From the NCBI RefSeq assembly GCF_040811775.1, contig NZ_JBFNXW010000001.1, forward strand, positions 1,550,001-1,614,000: a stretch of 64,000 nt of DNA, in the 5' to 3' direction. The notes under the pieces were generated by a model. That model saw only the letters and a list, made by a program, of their open reading frames with translations, did no database searches and had not been told where the DNA came from. Shown one piece after another: positions 28,181-37,408 of the stretch; positions within the stretch are counted from its first letter, which is position 1, and each line of letters starts with the position of its first letter. The position numbers and the translations under genes were made by a program. Origin of the DNA: Balneola sp. MJW-20. GTDB taxonomy: Bacteria; Bacteroidota; Rhodothermia; Balneolales; Balneolaceae.

Positions 28181-28204
28181 ATAATACTATATATATAGTA
28201 TTAT
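28181..28204. promoter_or_regulatory. 24-bp perfect palindrome in a divergent promoter region
   Basis: ATAATACTATAT followed by its exact inverse ATATAGTATTAT, centred at 28192/28193. It lies 95 bp from the DUF3095 start and 30 bp from the start of the secreted protein gene. It could be a dimeric operator. Confidence 0.5.
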
Positions 28205-28234
28205 ATCAGTAGTTGCAAACAAGATGCTAATAAT

Positions 28235-28735
28235 ATGTCTTTCAAACGAACTTCTTTGCTTACACTGATTGGATTAATCCTGTTGTCATTTCCCTGTGTT
28301 GCCCAGAACCAGGTACCTGAAATCGATCACAAGGTCACCAGTTACTCCGATGCTGAATCCTGGGAGGATTATAAGAAGGCAGATCTGGATCAGTATTATC
28401 CCGACCTAATGAGTCCGGAAAACCGTAAAGAAAATTTTGAGGAAGTATATAGATCCTGGGGTGAATTCCATCAGAAAGTATATTCTATACTGAAGAAAGA
28501 AGGATTTACATGGGGCAGTGATGATCCTCAGATCTACGTCTTAAACAAGATCTATTTCAACCCGGAAGGAGAAGTACAGCATTATTTTTTCCGGATCCTC
28601 AATGACTCAGTAAGTATGGAAAAACGTAAAAAATTTAAGGCTATACTTGAGAGTAATTTCGGAGAGCTGAAAATTTCTTATAGTCAGACCGAAGTATTTG
28701 CCCAATGCGGAAAATCCGCCTTCCCGAATTCCTGA
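28235..28735 (+). CDS. hypothetical secreted protein, 166 aa
   Basis: Family not recognised. A clear signal peptide (about 1-24, SFPCVAQ) is followed by a soluble alpha/beta domain with many acidic and aromatic residues (ESWEDYKKADLDQYYPDL, EEVYRSWGEFHQKVYSIL). The pattern IYVLNKIYFNPEGEVQHYFF and the late Cys in FAQCGKSAFP are distinctive. Transcribed away from the DUF3095 gene and ending one base before the converging neighbour. Confidence 0.7.
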   Translation: MSFKRTSLLTLIGLILLSFPCVAQNQVPEIDHKVTSYSDAESWEDYKKADLDQYYPDLMSPENRKENFEEVYRSWGEFHQKVYSILKKEGFTWGSDDPQIYVLNKIYFNPEGEVQHYFFRILNDSVSMEKRKKFKAILESNFGELKISYSQTEVFAQCGKSAFPNS

Positions 28736-29593
28736 TCAGTTATTCAGGCTAAAATTAAGGACATTACTGATAAATTCTCCGACAACCTGATCCTGTTTCT
28801 CAGCATTGATGATCTTTGAAAATGGCAAAGCGGCTCCTTTTAATTTTTCCGGGTACCAGCTGCCATGTTTCAATTTGGGTTTATCGGTGAATTTCAGACC
28901 GCTATTCTTGGACCATCTGTTCACATACAGGTAGGGCTCACTTATCAGATCATCGTTGATTGCATAGCCCAAACCGCAGGATCTCAGAATTTCTCCTTTT
29001 GCACCTATTTCTATAGGGATCAGCAATGCGTGATCAAAATGATGAGGCCAGGTCCTGATTTCAGATGCATTATCAGTCTGCTTTTTCACACTCTTCAGCA
29101 TACGATCAGTATTCGTACGGTGAAAACTCAGTTCCTTTAATAATTCAAATGATGGCATCCGGAACCGGCGATCCTTTGAAAATGCTTCAGGAAGTTCATA
29201 ATGAAGACCCAGCTCAAGATTCCGGGTAGAAATGCCCTCCTGCCTGAAGATCTCTTTTAACCATAGAAAACATTCAAATACGGTCTTTTTATCGAGGCTC
29301 AGGCGGTAGAGAACTTCATGCTCTTTATTCAGAACCTGCAGCTGGAAAGCAGCCGCATAAAGAGCAACGTGCAGCTTGTCACCGATCAGCCTTCCGATAA
29401 ATGAATTACTTTTTTCGTCCCACCCGGCATTGGTATTACTATCATCGGCTTTCGTCGTAAGCAGATACTTGCCACTTAAGGCAATGAACTGCAGTGCATG
29501 ATGTAATTCCTGCTGAGCTTGATCGAGTTCAGCATTGTTATATGGCTGCAATGGTATCCATTCAAAATTTAGCTCCATCATACTATTACTCAT
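28736..29593 (-). CDS. DUF5996-like hypothetical protein
   Basis: A 285-aa cytosolic protein. TWPHHFDHALLIPIEIGAKG (about 186-205), then LGYAINDDLISEPYLYV and WYPEKLKGAALPFS, resemble DUF5996 proteins, whose hallmark is WPHHFD. The assignment is from memory, not from a search. I chose the ATG at 29593, one base after the stop of the Rieske/glutamate-synthase gene (TGA-A-ATG), which implies coupled translation. The context suggests a role beside that redox enzyme. Biochemical function unknown. Confidence 0.6.
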   Translation of the reverse strand: MSNSMMELNFEWIPLQPYNNAELDQAQQELHHALQFIALSGKYLLTTKADDSNTNAGWDEKSNSFIGRLIGDKLHVALYAAAFQLQVLNKEHEVLYRLSLDKKTVFECFLWLKEIFRQEGISTRNLELGLHYELPEAFSKDRRFRMPSFELLKELSFHRTNTDRMLKSVKKQTDNASEIRTWPHHFDHALLIPIEIGAKGEILRSCGLGYAINDDLISEPYLYVNRWSKNSGLKFTDKPKLKHGSWYPEKLKGAALPFSKIINAEKQDQVVGEFISNVLNFSLNN

Positions 29594-29594
29594 T

Positions 29595-31202
29595 TCATAC
29601 CCCTGCGTACTCAATGCCGGTCAGTTCATGAATATCTCTTTTCCAGGTTACCAGATCGTAATCACTAAACTGAGCAAATGAGGTATGTCCACACGCTCTT
29701 GCCAGTACCTTCATCAGCTCAGTGGTTCCCTCAAAAAAGTTCTTCAATCTGTCAGCAGACTCATCAATAATGAGTCTGGCTCTCAGATGATCCTGAGTGG
29801 TAGCAATACCAACTGGACAATTATTTGTGTTACATGCTCTCATACCTAAACAACCGATTGCCTGAATGGCTGCGTTAGAAACAGCGACCCCGTCGGCACC
29901 CAATGCCAGAGCCTTCACAAAATCAGGAGCAGTCCGAAGCCCGCCTGTTACAATCAATGTGAGTTTATCGGGACCAATTCCTTTTTTATCTAGATAGCGC
30001 CGGGCTTTGGCGAGTGCCGGAATTGTTGGTATTGAGATATGATCCCTGAGGATAACCGGAGCTGCCCCCGTTCCCCCACCTCTGCCATCTAAAATAATAT
30101 AATCGGCACCTGCATCGATTGCGAACTGAATATTGTCCTCTATATGATTAGCAGATAATTTAAATCCAATGGGTATTCCCCCGGTCAGATCTCTCACCTT
30201 ATCGCCAAATTTCCGGAAGTCATCAGGACTTCTCAGATCCTCAAATTTTGGTGGTGAAATCGCTGGAGTACCTTCCTCCAGTTCCCTTACTTCCGCAATT
30301 TTGCCGGTCACTTTTTCCCCGGGTAAATGTCCACCCACACCGGTCTTAGCTCCCTGACCACCCTTGAAATGAAAAGCCTGTACATTCTTCAGCTTATCCA
30401 TGGAAAATCCAAATTTTGCAGAAGCAAGCTCGTAAAAGTACCTGGAATTTTCCTGCTGTTCCTCGGGCAGCATTCCACCTTCACCCGAACAGATACCCGT
30501 TCCTGCCAGTTCTGCTCCCTTTGCAAGTGCTATTTTTGCTTCCTCAGACAGAGCACCATAACTCATATCAGATACAAAGACCGGAATTTTAAGCTTCAGC
30601 GGTTTTGCAGCCTGCGGACCAATAATGAGTTCCGTGTTCACCTCAACATCCTCGAATTGCGGAGCCGGATCTAGCTGAGCAGTTTGTATCTGAATATCAT
30701 CCCATACCGGAAGCTGCTGCCGGCTCACTCCCATTGCAGCAACCTGTCCATGACCTCCTTTTTTTATCCCATTCTTTGCCAGATCCTGTATGTGCTTTAC
30801 AAAAGGCTCATCATCAGTGCCATGTATATCCTGATAAGTTCCCTGATATGCATCCCGATCATAAGGCTGAGGATTCTTGTTTTCCCATTCTATGATTTCA
30901 TCTTCGTCCACCCAGACCTTTCCATCCTCAACCCAGGAACTAAATTTGTGCAGCTGTTCATCATTGGAATACTCACTGATGCCTGATTTATACCGGTAAT
31001 CCCACCCGTGTAAACCACAGATAAGATTATCACCGTCAATATAGCCATCGGAAAGCAAAGCTCCCCGGTGATGACATCTTCCATAGAGAACGGATACCTC
31101 GTCACCATAACGAACCATAACCAGATCAACGTTAGCGACCAAGGCATATGCAGGTTGTAGTGGATTCAGTTCATTTAGTTCTTTAAGCAAAATTTTATTC
31201 AT
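29595..31202 (-). CDS. Rieske domain-glutamate synthase-like FMN/Fe-S fusion protein
   Basis: A 535-aa two-domain enzyme. Residues about 1-110 form a Rieske [2Fe-2S] domain with ligands Cys43, His45 (CHHRG), Cys62 and His65 (CGLHGW). Residues about 150-535 are the GltB-type FMN (glutamate synthase central) domain: VFVSDMSYGALSEEAKIALA, LDGRGGGTGAAP, TGGLRTAPDF. The [3Fe-4S] Cys trio is at about 451, 457 and 462 (CLGMRACNTNNCPVG). It lacks the glutaminase domain, so it is not a complete GOGAT. I prefer the ATG at 31202 to a GTG at 31232. Confidence 0.88.
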   Translation of the reverse strand: MNKILLKELNELNPLQPAYALVANVDLVMVRYGDEVSVLYGRCHHRGALLSDGYIDGDNLICGLHGWDYRYKSGISEYSNDEQLHKFSSWVEDGKVWVDEDEIIEWENKNPQPYDRDAYQGTYQDIHGTDDEPFVKHIQDLAKNGIKKGGHGQVAAMGVSRQQLPVWDDIQIQTAQLDPAPQFEDVEVNTELIIGPQAAKPLKLKIPVFVSDMSYGALSEEAKIALAKGAELAGTGICSGEGGMLPEEQQENSRYFYELASAKFGFSMDKLKNVQAFHFKGGQGAKTGVGGHLPGEKVTGKIAEVRELEEGTPAISPPKFEDLRSPDDFRKFGDKVRDLTGGIPIGFKLSANHIEDNIQFAIDAGADYIILDGRGGGTGAAPVILRDHISIPTIPALAKARRYLDKKGIGPDKLTLIVTGGLRTAPDFVKALALGADGVAVSNAAIQAIGCLGMRACNTNNCPVGIATTQDHLRARLIIDESADRLKNFFEGTTELMKVLARACGHTSFAQFSDYDLVTWKRDIHELTGIEYAGV

Positions 31203-31588
31203 CTCAATACATTTAATTTTAATGAGCTGCACATTGAGTCAATAGATCTGTTATCAGGCAACTATATTAGTTCAACAGTATGATGTAATATTATATAGTT
31301 GATTACTCCCTCAATAGAGCTTTGCAATAAAGCCCTGACATTCAGCATATGATAACATAATGTAAAAAGGACATCTGCTCTACCTCATTTTTGGACAACG
31401 ACTACAATTTACGATTTCAGGTATGATTAGCTACTTCGTTACAGATATATATTTCTTCAGCTTATGATTAAGTAATAAATAAGATTGTCTTTTAAGATGT
31501 GATATTTTTGAATAGATACAATATTATATAATTACGTTTTTTTACATTATACTATACGTTTATTAATGGGTAATTAAACACGGGAAAA
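31203..31588. other. AT-rich divergent intergenic region
   Basis: About 386 bp between the Rieske fusion gene (minus) and a secreted protein gene (plus). It is very AT-rich with runs such as ATATTATATAGTTGATT and AATATTATATAATTACG, consistent with two divergent promoters. I see no gene, structured RNA or clear operator. Confidence 0.5.
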
Positions 31589-32338
31589 ATGAATAAACTA
31601 CTAACTTTACTACTACTAATGGTGCCTGGTATATTGATGGCACAGAATGAAGAGCCGGTAATTGTACAGAACGTGATGATCGGAGTATTACCGGGACACG
31701 GTGCTGATTTCAGAACCGGGATGGCAGAACATAACAAGACCTTTCATGCCGGAGATGCATACGGATGCAGGGTTTACTCGATCGCTAATGGCGAAAATAC
31801 CGGGAAGTATATCTGGTCTATGGTTTCAACCTGGTCAGCAATGGATAATCGTCCATCAAGCACTGAACATGATGACCACTGGGATACTAAAGTGGCACCG
31901 CATCTGATGCCTATGTCCAATGCCTCCTACTGGCAATGGAATCAGTCTGTTTCGACCAACGACGATATTTCTGAGATAAGTATGCTCAGAATATGGTGGA
32001 TTGATCTGAAGCCAACCAAGCAGGGTCGTGCAATGGAACTGCTGGAGATGATCAAAGAAGTCTATGACGAAAAAATGCCTGATGAGCATTACGGTGTATA
32101 CTCGAATACCATGCCAAGTACTACCGAGGGCAGAGACATGGCGATCGTCGGATACATGACCAATTTTGCAGAAATGAACGAGCAGGAAGATTTTGTGGCC
32201 TATTTCAATGAGGTTCACGGTTCAGGTTCTTTCACCGGATTCATCACCGAATGGTGGGATCTGATGGAAGGAGAAGGAACAGAGATGTGGATCTACGACG
32301 AAGCACTCAGCGGACTGGGACCACAGGTTAACCGGTAA
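31589..32338 (+). CDS. secreted protein with two dimeric alpha/beta-barrel-like domains
   Basis: A 249-aa exported protein (signal peptide to about 19, ILMAQ-NEE). The mature part looks like two ferredoxin-like repeats. VMIGVLPGHGADFRTGMAEH...IWSMVSTWSAMD (about 29-91) is echoed by LRIWWIDLKPTKQGRAMELL...MAIVGYMTNFAEMNEQ (about 133-205). This NIPSNAP/EthD-like, dimeric alpha-beta-barrel layout is my inference from the spacing. Many Trp/Met/His residues could line a pocket. No operon partner; an intrinsic terminator follows. Confidence 0.65.
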   Translation: MNKLLTLLLLMVPGILMAQNEEPVIVQNVMIGVLPGHGADFRTGMAEHNKTFHAGDAYGCRVYSIANGENTGKYIWSMVSTWSAMDNRPSSTEHDDHWDTKVAPHLMPMSNASYWQWNQSVSTNDDISEISMLRIWWIDLKPTKQGRAMELLEMIKEVYDEKMPDEHYGVYSNTMPSTTEGRDMAIVGYMTNFAEMNEQEDFVAYFNEVHGSGSFTGFITEWWDLMEGEGTEMWIYDEALSGLGPQVNR

Positions 32339-32361
32339 TCTGTATCAACAATGATTCTAAT

Positions 32362-32390
32362 CAGGCTCTCATTTGAGGGCCTTTTTTTAT
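32362..32390 (+). terminator. intrinsic terminator
   Basis: AGGCTCTCATTTGAGGGCC followed by seven T, about 24 bp after the stop of the secreted protein gene. Confidence 0.8.
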
Positions 32391-32687
32391 CCTGTAATTA
32401 TTATGACCGGTTCACCGAACTTGTGGACGTATGAAATATCTTATCCGAATTGGATCCACATATTGATTATCATCGGAAATTAGTTTAAATCTTAGTAGTG
32501 ATTTTAAAATGATGTCGGGGCTGGTCATATTTAACTTAGCTTTCCTTTTGTGCCCTGACTGAGCAACGATGCATAAAAATCGGGGCATCGTTTACCTGAG
32601 GTAAAGACAGTTCTAAAAAGTGATGGATTCAATCCGGGTATTGAAATAAGAGCTGCATTAGTTATAAATACATATCGGAGTAACAAA
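32391..32687. other. non-coding spacer upstream of the lectin-domain gene
   Basis: About 300 bp with no supported gene. A GCATCGTT-type inverted pair (GCAACGATGCATAAAAATCGGGGCATCGTT, near 32562-32591) could form a weak hairpin. CGGAGTAACAAA just before the ATG gives an SD. I see no known RNA motif. Confidence 0.4.
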
Positions 32688-33758
32688 ATGGGATCTAGCA
32701 ACTTTTCTAATACATGGCAGAACTACGCCAATTTTAAACTACTGCTAATGATAATTATACCCTCCTTTCTTCTGTTCCAGGCCTGTAGTGATTTCAACTC
32801 GCCTACAGATGTATCAGAAGAAATAACAGGGAAAAGCATAGATAATGCCCGCGCCAAACAAGGAGTACCCGATGGGGTGGTCTATAATGAATTCAACCGT
32901 AACTATTATCAGGCTGTGAACACAGCTGGATTGACCTGGGATGAGGCTAATGAAGCAGCAGAATCTATGCCTCAGATCAAAGGGTGTAAGCCGCATCTGG
33001 CTACGATAACATCATCCAACGAACAGGCCTGGATAGAAAGCACCTTCCCTCAGGCAATAACTGGTGGTTACTGGCTGGGAGGTAAACAGGCCGACGGAGC
33101 TGCGGATCCTGCCGCAGACTGGGGCTGGGTGACCGGTGAGACCTGGTTATACACCAACTGGAATACCTCTTCATTTGAGCCAAATGACTTCAACGGTGAA
33201 GAAGAAGAATCGCTGCAATTCCTTCCTGCCGCCTACGATGGCGGAGGAACCGGTGGATGGAATGATGCTCAATTTGATGGATTAGGATACTATGACATCA
33301 ACGGAGACTTCATTTCCGGTGTAGACGGATATCTGGTTGAGTGGGATTGTAAAGTGATTGTAACGGGAGGCGGTAATATAGGTGGACATGTTGGTTTAAA
33401 TGCTCAAAAAAGCATGGACACTTCCGTAAAAGGACAAGCTAGTGTAGTAATCAATAGCGTACTGGGAGATGTCAATGTACACCTGAACGTTTCCTGCCTT
33501 GCTGTCTGGGATAATAGATCATGGATAGGTGGTACAATTACTAAAAGTGGAGATGAAGAAATCTTCGAATCAGGTCTAGAATACTGGCTTAGTCTTGTGG
33601 ATAATGGCCAGGGAGCAGCAGCTGAGAATGATCAAAATGGATTTATCTTTCTCTATGCGGCTGACTCTGGTGGCTCAAATCGATGTGCTCTTCAATTAGA
33701 CGGTGGCAACGCTGGTGTATTGTTCGATTTTGAAAAAGGTAATATTCAAGTCCATTAA
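32688..33758 (+). CDS. C-type-lectin-like domain lipoprotein
   Basis: A 356-aa lipoprotein (lipobox FQAC, Cys33). Residues about 60-220 form a C-type-lectin-like domain: YNEFNRNYYQAVNTAGLTWDEA, PHLATITSSNEQAWI (about 102-116), GYWLGGKQADG, TGETWLYTNWNTSSFEPND, the calcium/sugar-site-like GGWNDAQFD and the closing GYLVEWDCK. The C-terminal 130 residues, starting after a Gly-rich hinge, are beta-rich and match nothing I know. It probably binds a surface ligand, likely a carbohydrate. It has its own terminator. Confidence 0.8.
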   Translation: MGSSNFSNTWQNYANFKLLLMIIIPSFLLFQACSDFNSPTDVSEEITGKSIDNARAKQGVPDGVVYNEFNRNYYQAVNTAGLTWDEANEAAESMPQIKGCKPHLATITSSNEQAWIESTFPQAITGGYWLGGKQADGAADPAADWGWVTGETWLYTNWNTSSFEPNDFNGEEEESLQFLPAAYDGGGTGGWNDAQFDGLGYYDINGDFISGVDGYLVEWDCKVIVTGGGNIGGHVGLNAQKSMDTSVKGQASVVINSVLGDVNVHLNVSCLAVWDNRSWIGGTITKSGDEEIFESGLEYWLSLVDNGQGAAAENDQNGFIFLYAADSGGSNRCALQLDGGNAGVLFDFEKGNIQVH

Positions 33759-33779
33759 TAAAGAGATCAATTTTATTCA

Positions 33780-33806
33780 CAAAGGCGGCTTCGGCCGCCT
33801 TTTTGA
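33780..33806. terminator. strong intrinsic terminator
   Basis: AAAGGCGGC-TTCG-GCCGCCTTTTT: a perfect 9-bp stem, UUCG-like tetraloop and T-tract, about 20 bp after the lectin-domain gene. Confidence 0.95.
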
Positions 33807-33869
33807 TATATAGAGGAATATCAGTATCCTATCTTCAGTATTTTCAACCCTCTATAATTCATTTCAATC

Positions 33870-34934
33870 ATGCGCAATCTGTTATTTCTGTTGTCTTTAC
33901 TCATTTTTTCCACCGGAGTAATGCAGGCGCAAACTACCATTAAAGGGACCATCACAGATGCCGAGACCGGCGACGCTCTGCCCGGTGTGAATGTCTATCT
34001 CTCCGGAACCAGCATCGGAGCCGCAACCAATGAGACCGGGTACTATACTTTTAAGACCAAACTTACCGGGCGTTTTAACCTGGTGGTCAGTTTCCTGGGA
34101 TACAAAAGCATTAATAAACAAATTGAGCTCACGGGTCAGGACGAGATCTCCCTCGACTTCAACATGAAGGTAAACCCACTGCAGATGGGCGAGATCGAAG
34201 TGGTGGATAAACGGGATTCAGAATGGGAACGACAGTTTGCCGCATTCCGCCGCTTTTTTATCGGAACCGACGGATTTGCAGATGAAACAGAGATTGAAAA
34301 TCCCCAGGCCATTGATTTTAAGGATGCCGGAGGTGCAGAGGTTGAAGTCATTTTCTATGAACCTCTCAGGATCAATAACTATGCTACCGGTTATCATGTT
34401 GAACTGGAACTGGATAATGCCCTTTTTGATCCGGTTGCAAATACCGGCTACTGGCAGGTCTACCCCCGTTATACTGAAATGGAATCCGACAGCCGGCGTC
34501 AGAGAAGGGAATGGTCACGCAACCGTACCGAAGCTTTTATGGGTTCTTCCCGGCACTTTTTCATCAGCCTGATCGAAGGCCGTGTACGTACTAACCGTTT
34601 TGTCATGCTGCCGGGTACCAGGGCCGTACAGGAAGTCAGGGATGTGCAGCGTATTCAGAGGGCCTTTCCCGGAAACTGGCAGCTCATCACCAGAAGATAC
34701 AAGGTCTTTGAAGTGATCAATGTAAATTTCGGAGTGGCGCATGATCCAAGACTGGACCGCAACGGTAACGTGGAGGACATGAACGAAGTGAGCAGCTTTC
34801 AGATCCGCAATCGCTACAATTTTATCATCGTGGATCCATTCGGAAATGTCTATAACTCAAGGGATGTCATTTTCCTGGGTCCCTGGAGCGAAGACCGGTT
34901 CTCTAAGAGTCTGCCCCTTAATTACGGGCTCTGA
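33870..34934 (+). CDS. carboxypeptidase-regulatory-like domain protein (CarboxypepD_reg), exported
   Basis: A 354-aa exported protein with a signal peptide (to about 20, MQAQ-TTIKG). Its N-terminal CarboxypepD_reg-like beta-sandwich (about 22-105) shows TIKGTITDAETGDALPGVNV, GTSIGAATNETGYYTFK and VVSFLGYKSINKQIEL. This is the domain that precedes the plug in SusC-type transporters, but no TonB plug or barrel follows. The rest (about 110-354) is an unnamed domain rich in Arg and aromatic residues, with WERQFAAFRRFFIGTDGFAD. Probably an envelope protein. Transcribed alone. Confidence 0.8.
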   Translation: MRNLLFLLSLLIFSTGVMQAQTTIKGTITDAETGDALPGVNVYLSGTSIGAATNETGYYTFKTKLTGRFNLVVSFLGYKSINKQIELTGQDEISLDFNMKVNPLQMGEIEVVDKRDSEWERQFAAFRRFFIGTDGFADETEIENPQAIDFKDAGGAEVEVIFYEPLRINNYATGYHVELELDNALFDPVANTGYWQVYPRYTEMESDSRRQRREWSRNRTEAFMGSSRHFFISLIEGRVRTNRFVMLPGTRAVQEVRDVQRIQRAFPGNWQLITRRYKVFEVINVNFGVAHDPRLDRNGNVEDMNEVSSFQIRNRYNFIIVDPFGNVYNSRDVIFLGPWSEDRFSKSLPLNYGL

Positions 34935-34982
34935 TTGCCGGAAGACTAAAGCCCGAATGTCAATTTAATTCAAAAGCTCAGC

Positions 34983-36560
34983 TCAAAACCTGGAACCCCG
35001 TATCCAGGTATCGCTCCTGGCCCAGCTTTCCTCAAAGGCTGCCTGCGTCATTAAGTGATCCATTCCCATCCCTTTTTCTGCCTGAAGTATTCCATAGAAC
35101 GACCATCCGTTATTCGGATGATGCACCAGTTCTCTCTTAAAGGTTTCCACGGCCATCTCATATTGTTCCATTTCCAGGTACTGCGCTCCCAGCCAGTGGC
35201 GAGGTGAGAAAGGCAGCGGCTCGGGCTCATCGTAATCCAGCTTATCGTAAAAACTCACTCCCTCTTTAAAGGAAGCCAGCGCTTTTTCCTGATCCCCTAC
35301 CGCACGATAGATCTCCCCTTCCAGAATGCCTCTTACGGTACCAAGCAGATTTTCTGCACTGTGAAAACGAAACCTTCCGTCTGAGTTTTCTGCCAGCTTT
35401 ACAAGTTCTCTGAGCTGTTTCTTTGCCTTTTTCATATCATTCAGCCGGAGTGCCGCATATCCCTGTGAAAAGTGCCACATACCGCGGGCTACATCCCCAT
35501 CCGGTTTCTTATCAATTGCCGGAACTTCATCAAAACGGCCAAAGCGGATCAGAGTCAGCACGTGATACATGTTATTGCCTGTTAGCTTGGCATAGTCCTT
35601 TCCGGCCTGAATGGCGATGGCTCCCTGACCGTCCATACTGGCTGCAAATAACAGCATATGCAGATTATGGGACGGATAGATGGCAAAGCCCTCGCCCACT
35701 TCTGCCTTCAGATCCGAGTGCCAGGCCTGAATGTTCGCACGGATCGCATCATTCCAGCGACCCACTTCATTCCAGGTGTGAGAAGGCATGTGATTGATAT
35801 GACTCGCGCCGGGTATGGAACTGCCAATGAATTCGGCACAGGGCTCTGCAAGTTCCGGCTTCTGAGTGGATTCCGTTGCATGGATATACAGATGACAGGC
35901 TCCCGGATGCCGGATGTCCTTTTCCAGGATATCCTCCAGCACTCGGTGCAGAAATTGTGTGTCCGGATCGTTCACATCCCGCGTTCCCCTTCTGGGCTCC
36001 AGTAAGAAAAGGGCTTCAGCATACAAGGTGCCGATATCGGGATCATCCGGATATTGTTCATATACTTTTGCCATCGCGTCCGCATAGGCCGTATCCAGTG
36101 CTGCCCGATTTGAATTCTCAAAATCCTCCACATAGCGGACTGCCATCGCATCGATCATAGCCTTCTCTTTCGGAGTGGCATGATCCTCCGACAACCGGAC
36201 AGCTTCCTGAATAGCAGCAAAGGCTTTAGGAGCTTCACGGTCTTGCATTCCCCCGTTCAGATAGGGACCCCAGGTCCAGGCCTCACCCCACCAGCAGATG
36301 GCACATTCCGGATCCTGCCTGCGGGACTCATAAAATGACCGGGCTGCATCCATCTTTGCAAAAGCATAGGCCATCTGAAATCCCTGGTTGAAATAAGCCT
36401 GTGCTTTAGCATTTTCAGATGAGATGTCCCGGGTGAAGTCCCCCAGCCCCTTTTCATACAACGGCATGGTTTCAGAGAATTGAGGAGGATACTCTACCTG
36501 GGCCTGAAGTCCTGTATGCAGGAATAATAATGATGCGATCACTAATAGGTATGCTTTCAT
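34983..36560 (-). CDS. secreted TPR-repeat protein
   Basis: A 525-aa exported protein (signal peptide to about 20, GLQAQ-VEYPP). Helical repeats with TPR-like spacing run through it: QAYFNQGFQMAYAFAKMDAA (about 53-72), YVEQYPDDPDIGTLYAEAL-like segments and late EKALASFKEGVSFYDKL and EMAVETFKREL. The ECAICWWGEAWTWGP motif (about 85-99) and HLYIHATESTQKPELA are typical of a conserved Bacteroidota/Proteobacteria family of unknown role. Enzymatic function is not evident. Monocistronic. Confidence 0.82.
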   Translation of the reverse strand: MKAYLLVIASLLFLHTGLQAQVEYPPQFSETMPLYEKGLGDFTRDISSENAKAQAYFNQGFQMAYAFAKMDAARSFYESRRQDPECAICWWGEAWTWGPYLNGGMQDREAPKAFAAIQEAVRLSEDHATPKEKAMIDAMAVRYVEDFENSNRAALDTAYADAMAKVYEQYPDDPDIGTLYAEALFLLEPRRGTRDVNDPDTQFLHRVLEDILEKDIRHPGACHLYIHATESTQKPELAEPCAEFIGSSIPGASHINHMPSHTWNEVGRWNDAIRANIQAWHSDLKAEVGEGFAIYPSHNLHMLLFAASMDGQGAIAIQAGKDYAKLTGNNMYHVLTLIRFGRFDEVPAIDKKPDGDVARGMWHFSQGYAALRLNDMKKAKKQLRELVKLAENSDGRFRFHSAENLLGTVRGILEGEIYRAVGDQEKALASFKEGVSFYDKLDYDEPEPLPFSPRHWLGAQYLEMEQYEMAVETFKRELVHHPNNGWSFYGILQAEKGMGMDHLMTQAAFEESWARSDTWIRGSRF

Positions 36561-36823
36561 CGGTATGTAGTAAGTTTTTAAAAGACGAGTAATAGATACG
36601 CTAAAGTAAAACAGGAATCAATTTCATCACTCTGAACAGGAGAATTTCAGCCTGTCATTCACTTCTTTATACAACAGATATTGGGACAATTACAGAAAGC
36701 ACGCTTTTCATCTCCGCTGGTGGAGATCACGCTGAATATTCGTAAAGGACAATTTCTGAAAACTTTCCTAATGAAAATGCTACATTAGCAGAATACTAGA
36801 GCAATAGCTTTGCGGGGTATCCA

Positions 36824-37408
36824 TTGGACTTTAAACAGATCGATATTAAACTTCTTGACATAAATCCCAGCGGGATTGTGATCATCCGTACTGATGGCAG
36901 CATTTCTTATGCCAATAAAAAAGCCGCAGAGACCCTCGGATTATCAGCCAGCCTTATCTCAGAACGTTCTTACAATTCGCCTGAATGAAAGATCACTGAT
37001 TTTGAAGGAAATCCCTTTCCTGATGAGGATCTTCCTTTTTCACAGGTTATGAGAAATAATGCCCCTGTGAGCAATATTAAGCATGCCGTTGAATGGCCAG
37101 ACGGTAAGAGGGTGTACCTTTCCATAAATGCGAATCCGATCATAAGTAAACAGGGTGTGACAGATGGAGTATTTGTTACCATTGATGATATAAGCAGCCG
37201 GGTTAACACAGGAAAAAAGCTGGAGCTCACTGACAGCGGAAGCGGATTTGATCCTTCAGAGGCACCGAAAAAATCCCTGGGGATGGAACTGATCAATACG
37301 CTGTTTGCAAACTTAGATGCTGAGCTGGAGATCCGGTCAGAAAATGAGTTCTTTGTAAAAGCCACCTTCCGCGAAAAAATATCCGGTGCATTCGGTCATC
37401 CTGTATGA
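36824..37408 (+). pseudogene. broken PAS-histidine kinase gene (PAS fragment fused to kinase C-terminus)
   Basis: One reading frame first encodes half a PAS domain (SGIVIIRTDGSISYANKKAA) up to SPE at 36983-36985, then an in-frame TGA at 36986. The frame continues with KITDFEGNPFPDEDLPF, where family members have SPEW, so the stop looks like TGG to TGA. After VFVTIDDISSR the sequence jumps straight to LTDSGSGFDPSEA and LGMELINTLFANLDAELEI. That is the end of a HisKA_2/HWE-type ATPase domain. The phospho-acceptor helix and most of the ATPase domain are missing, so the gene is dead. A stop at 36797 closes the frame upstream. Confidence 0.8.
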
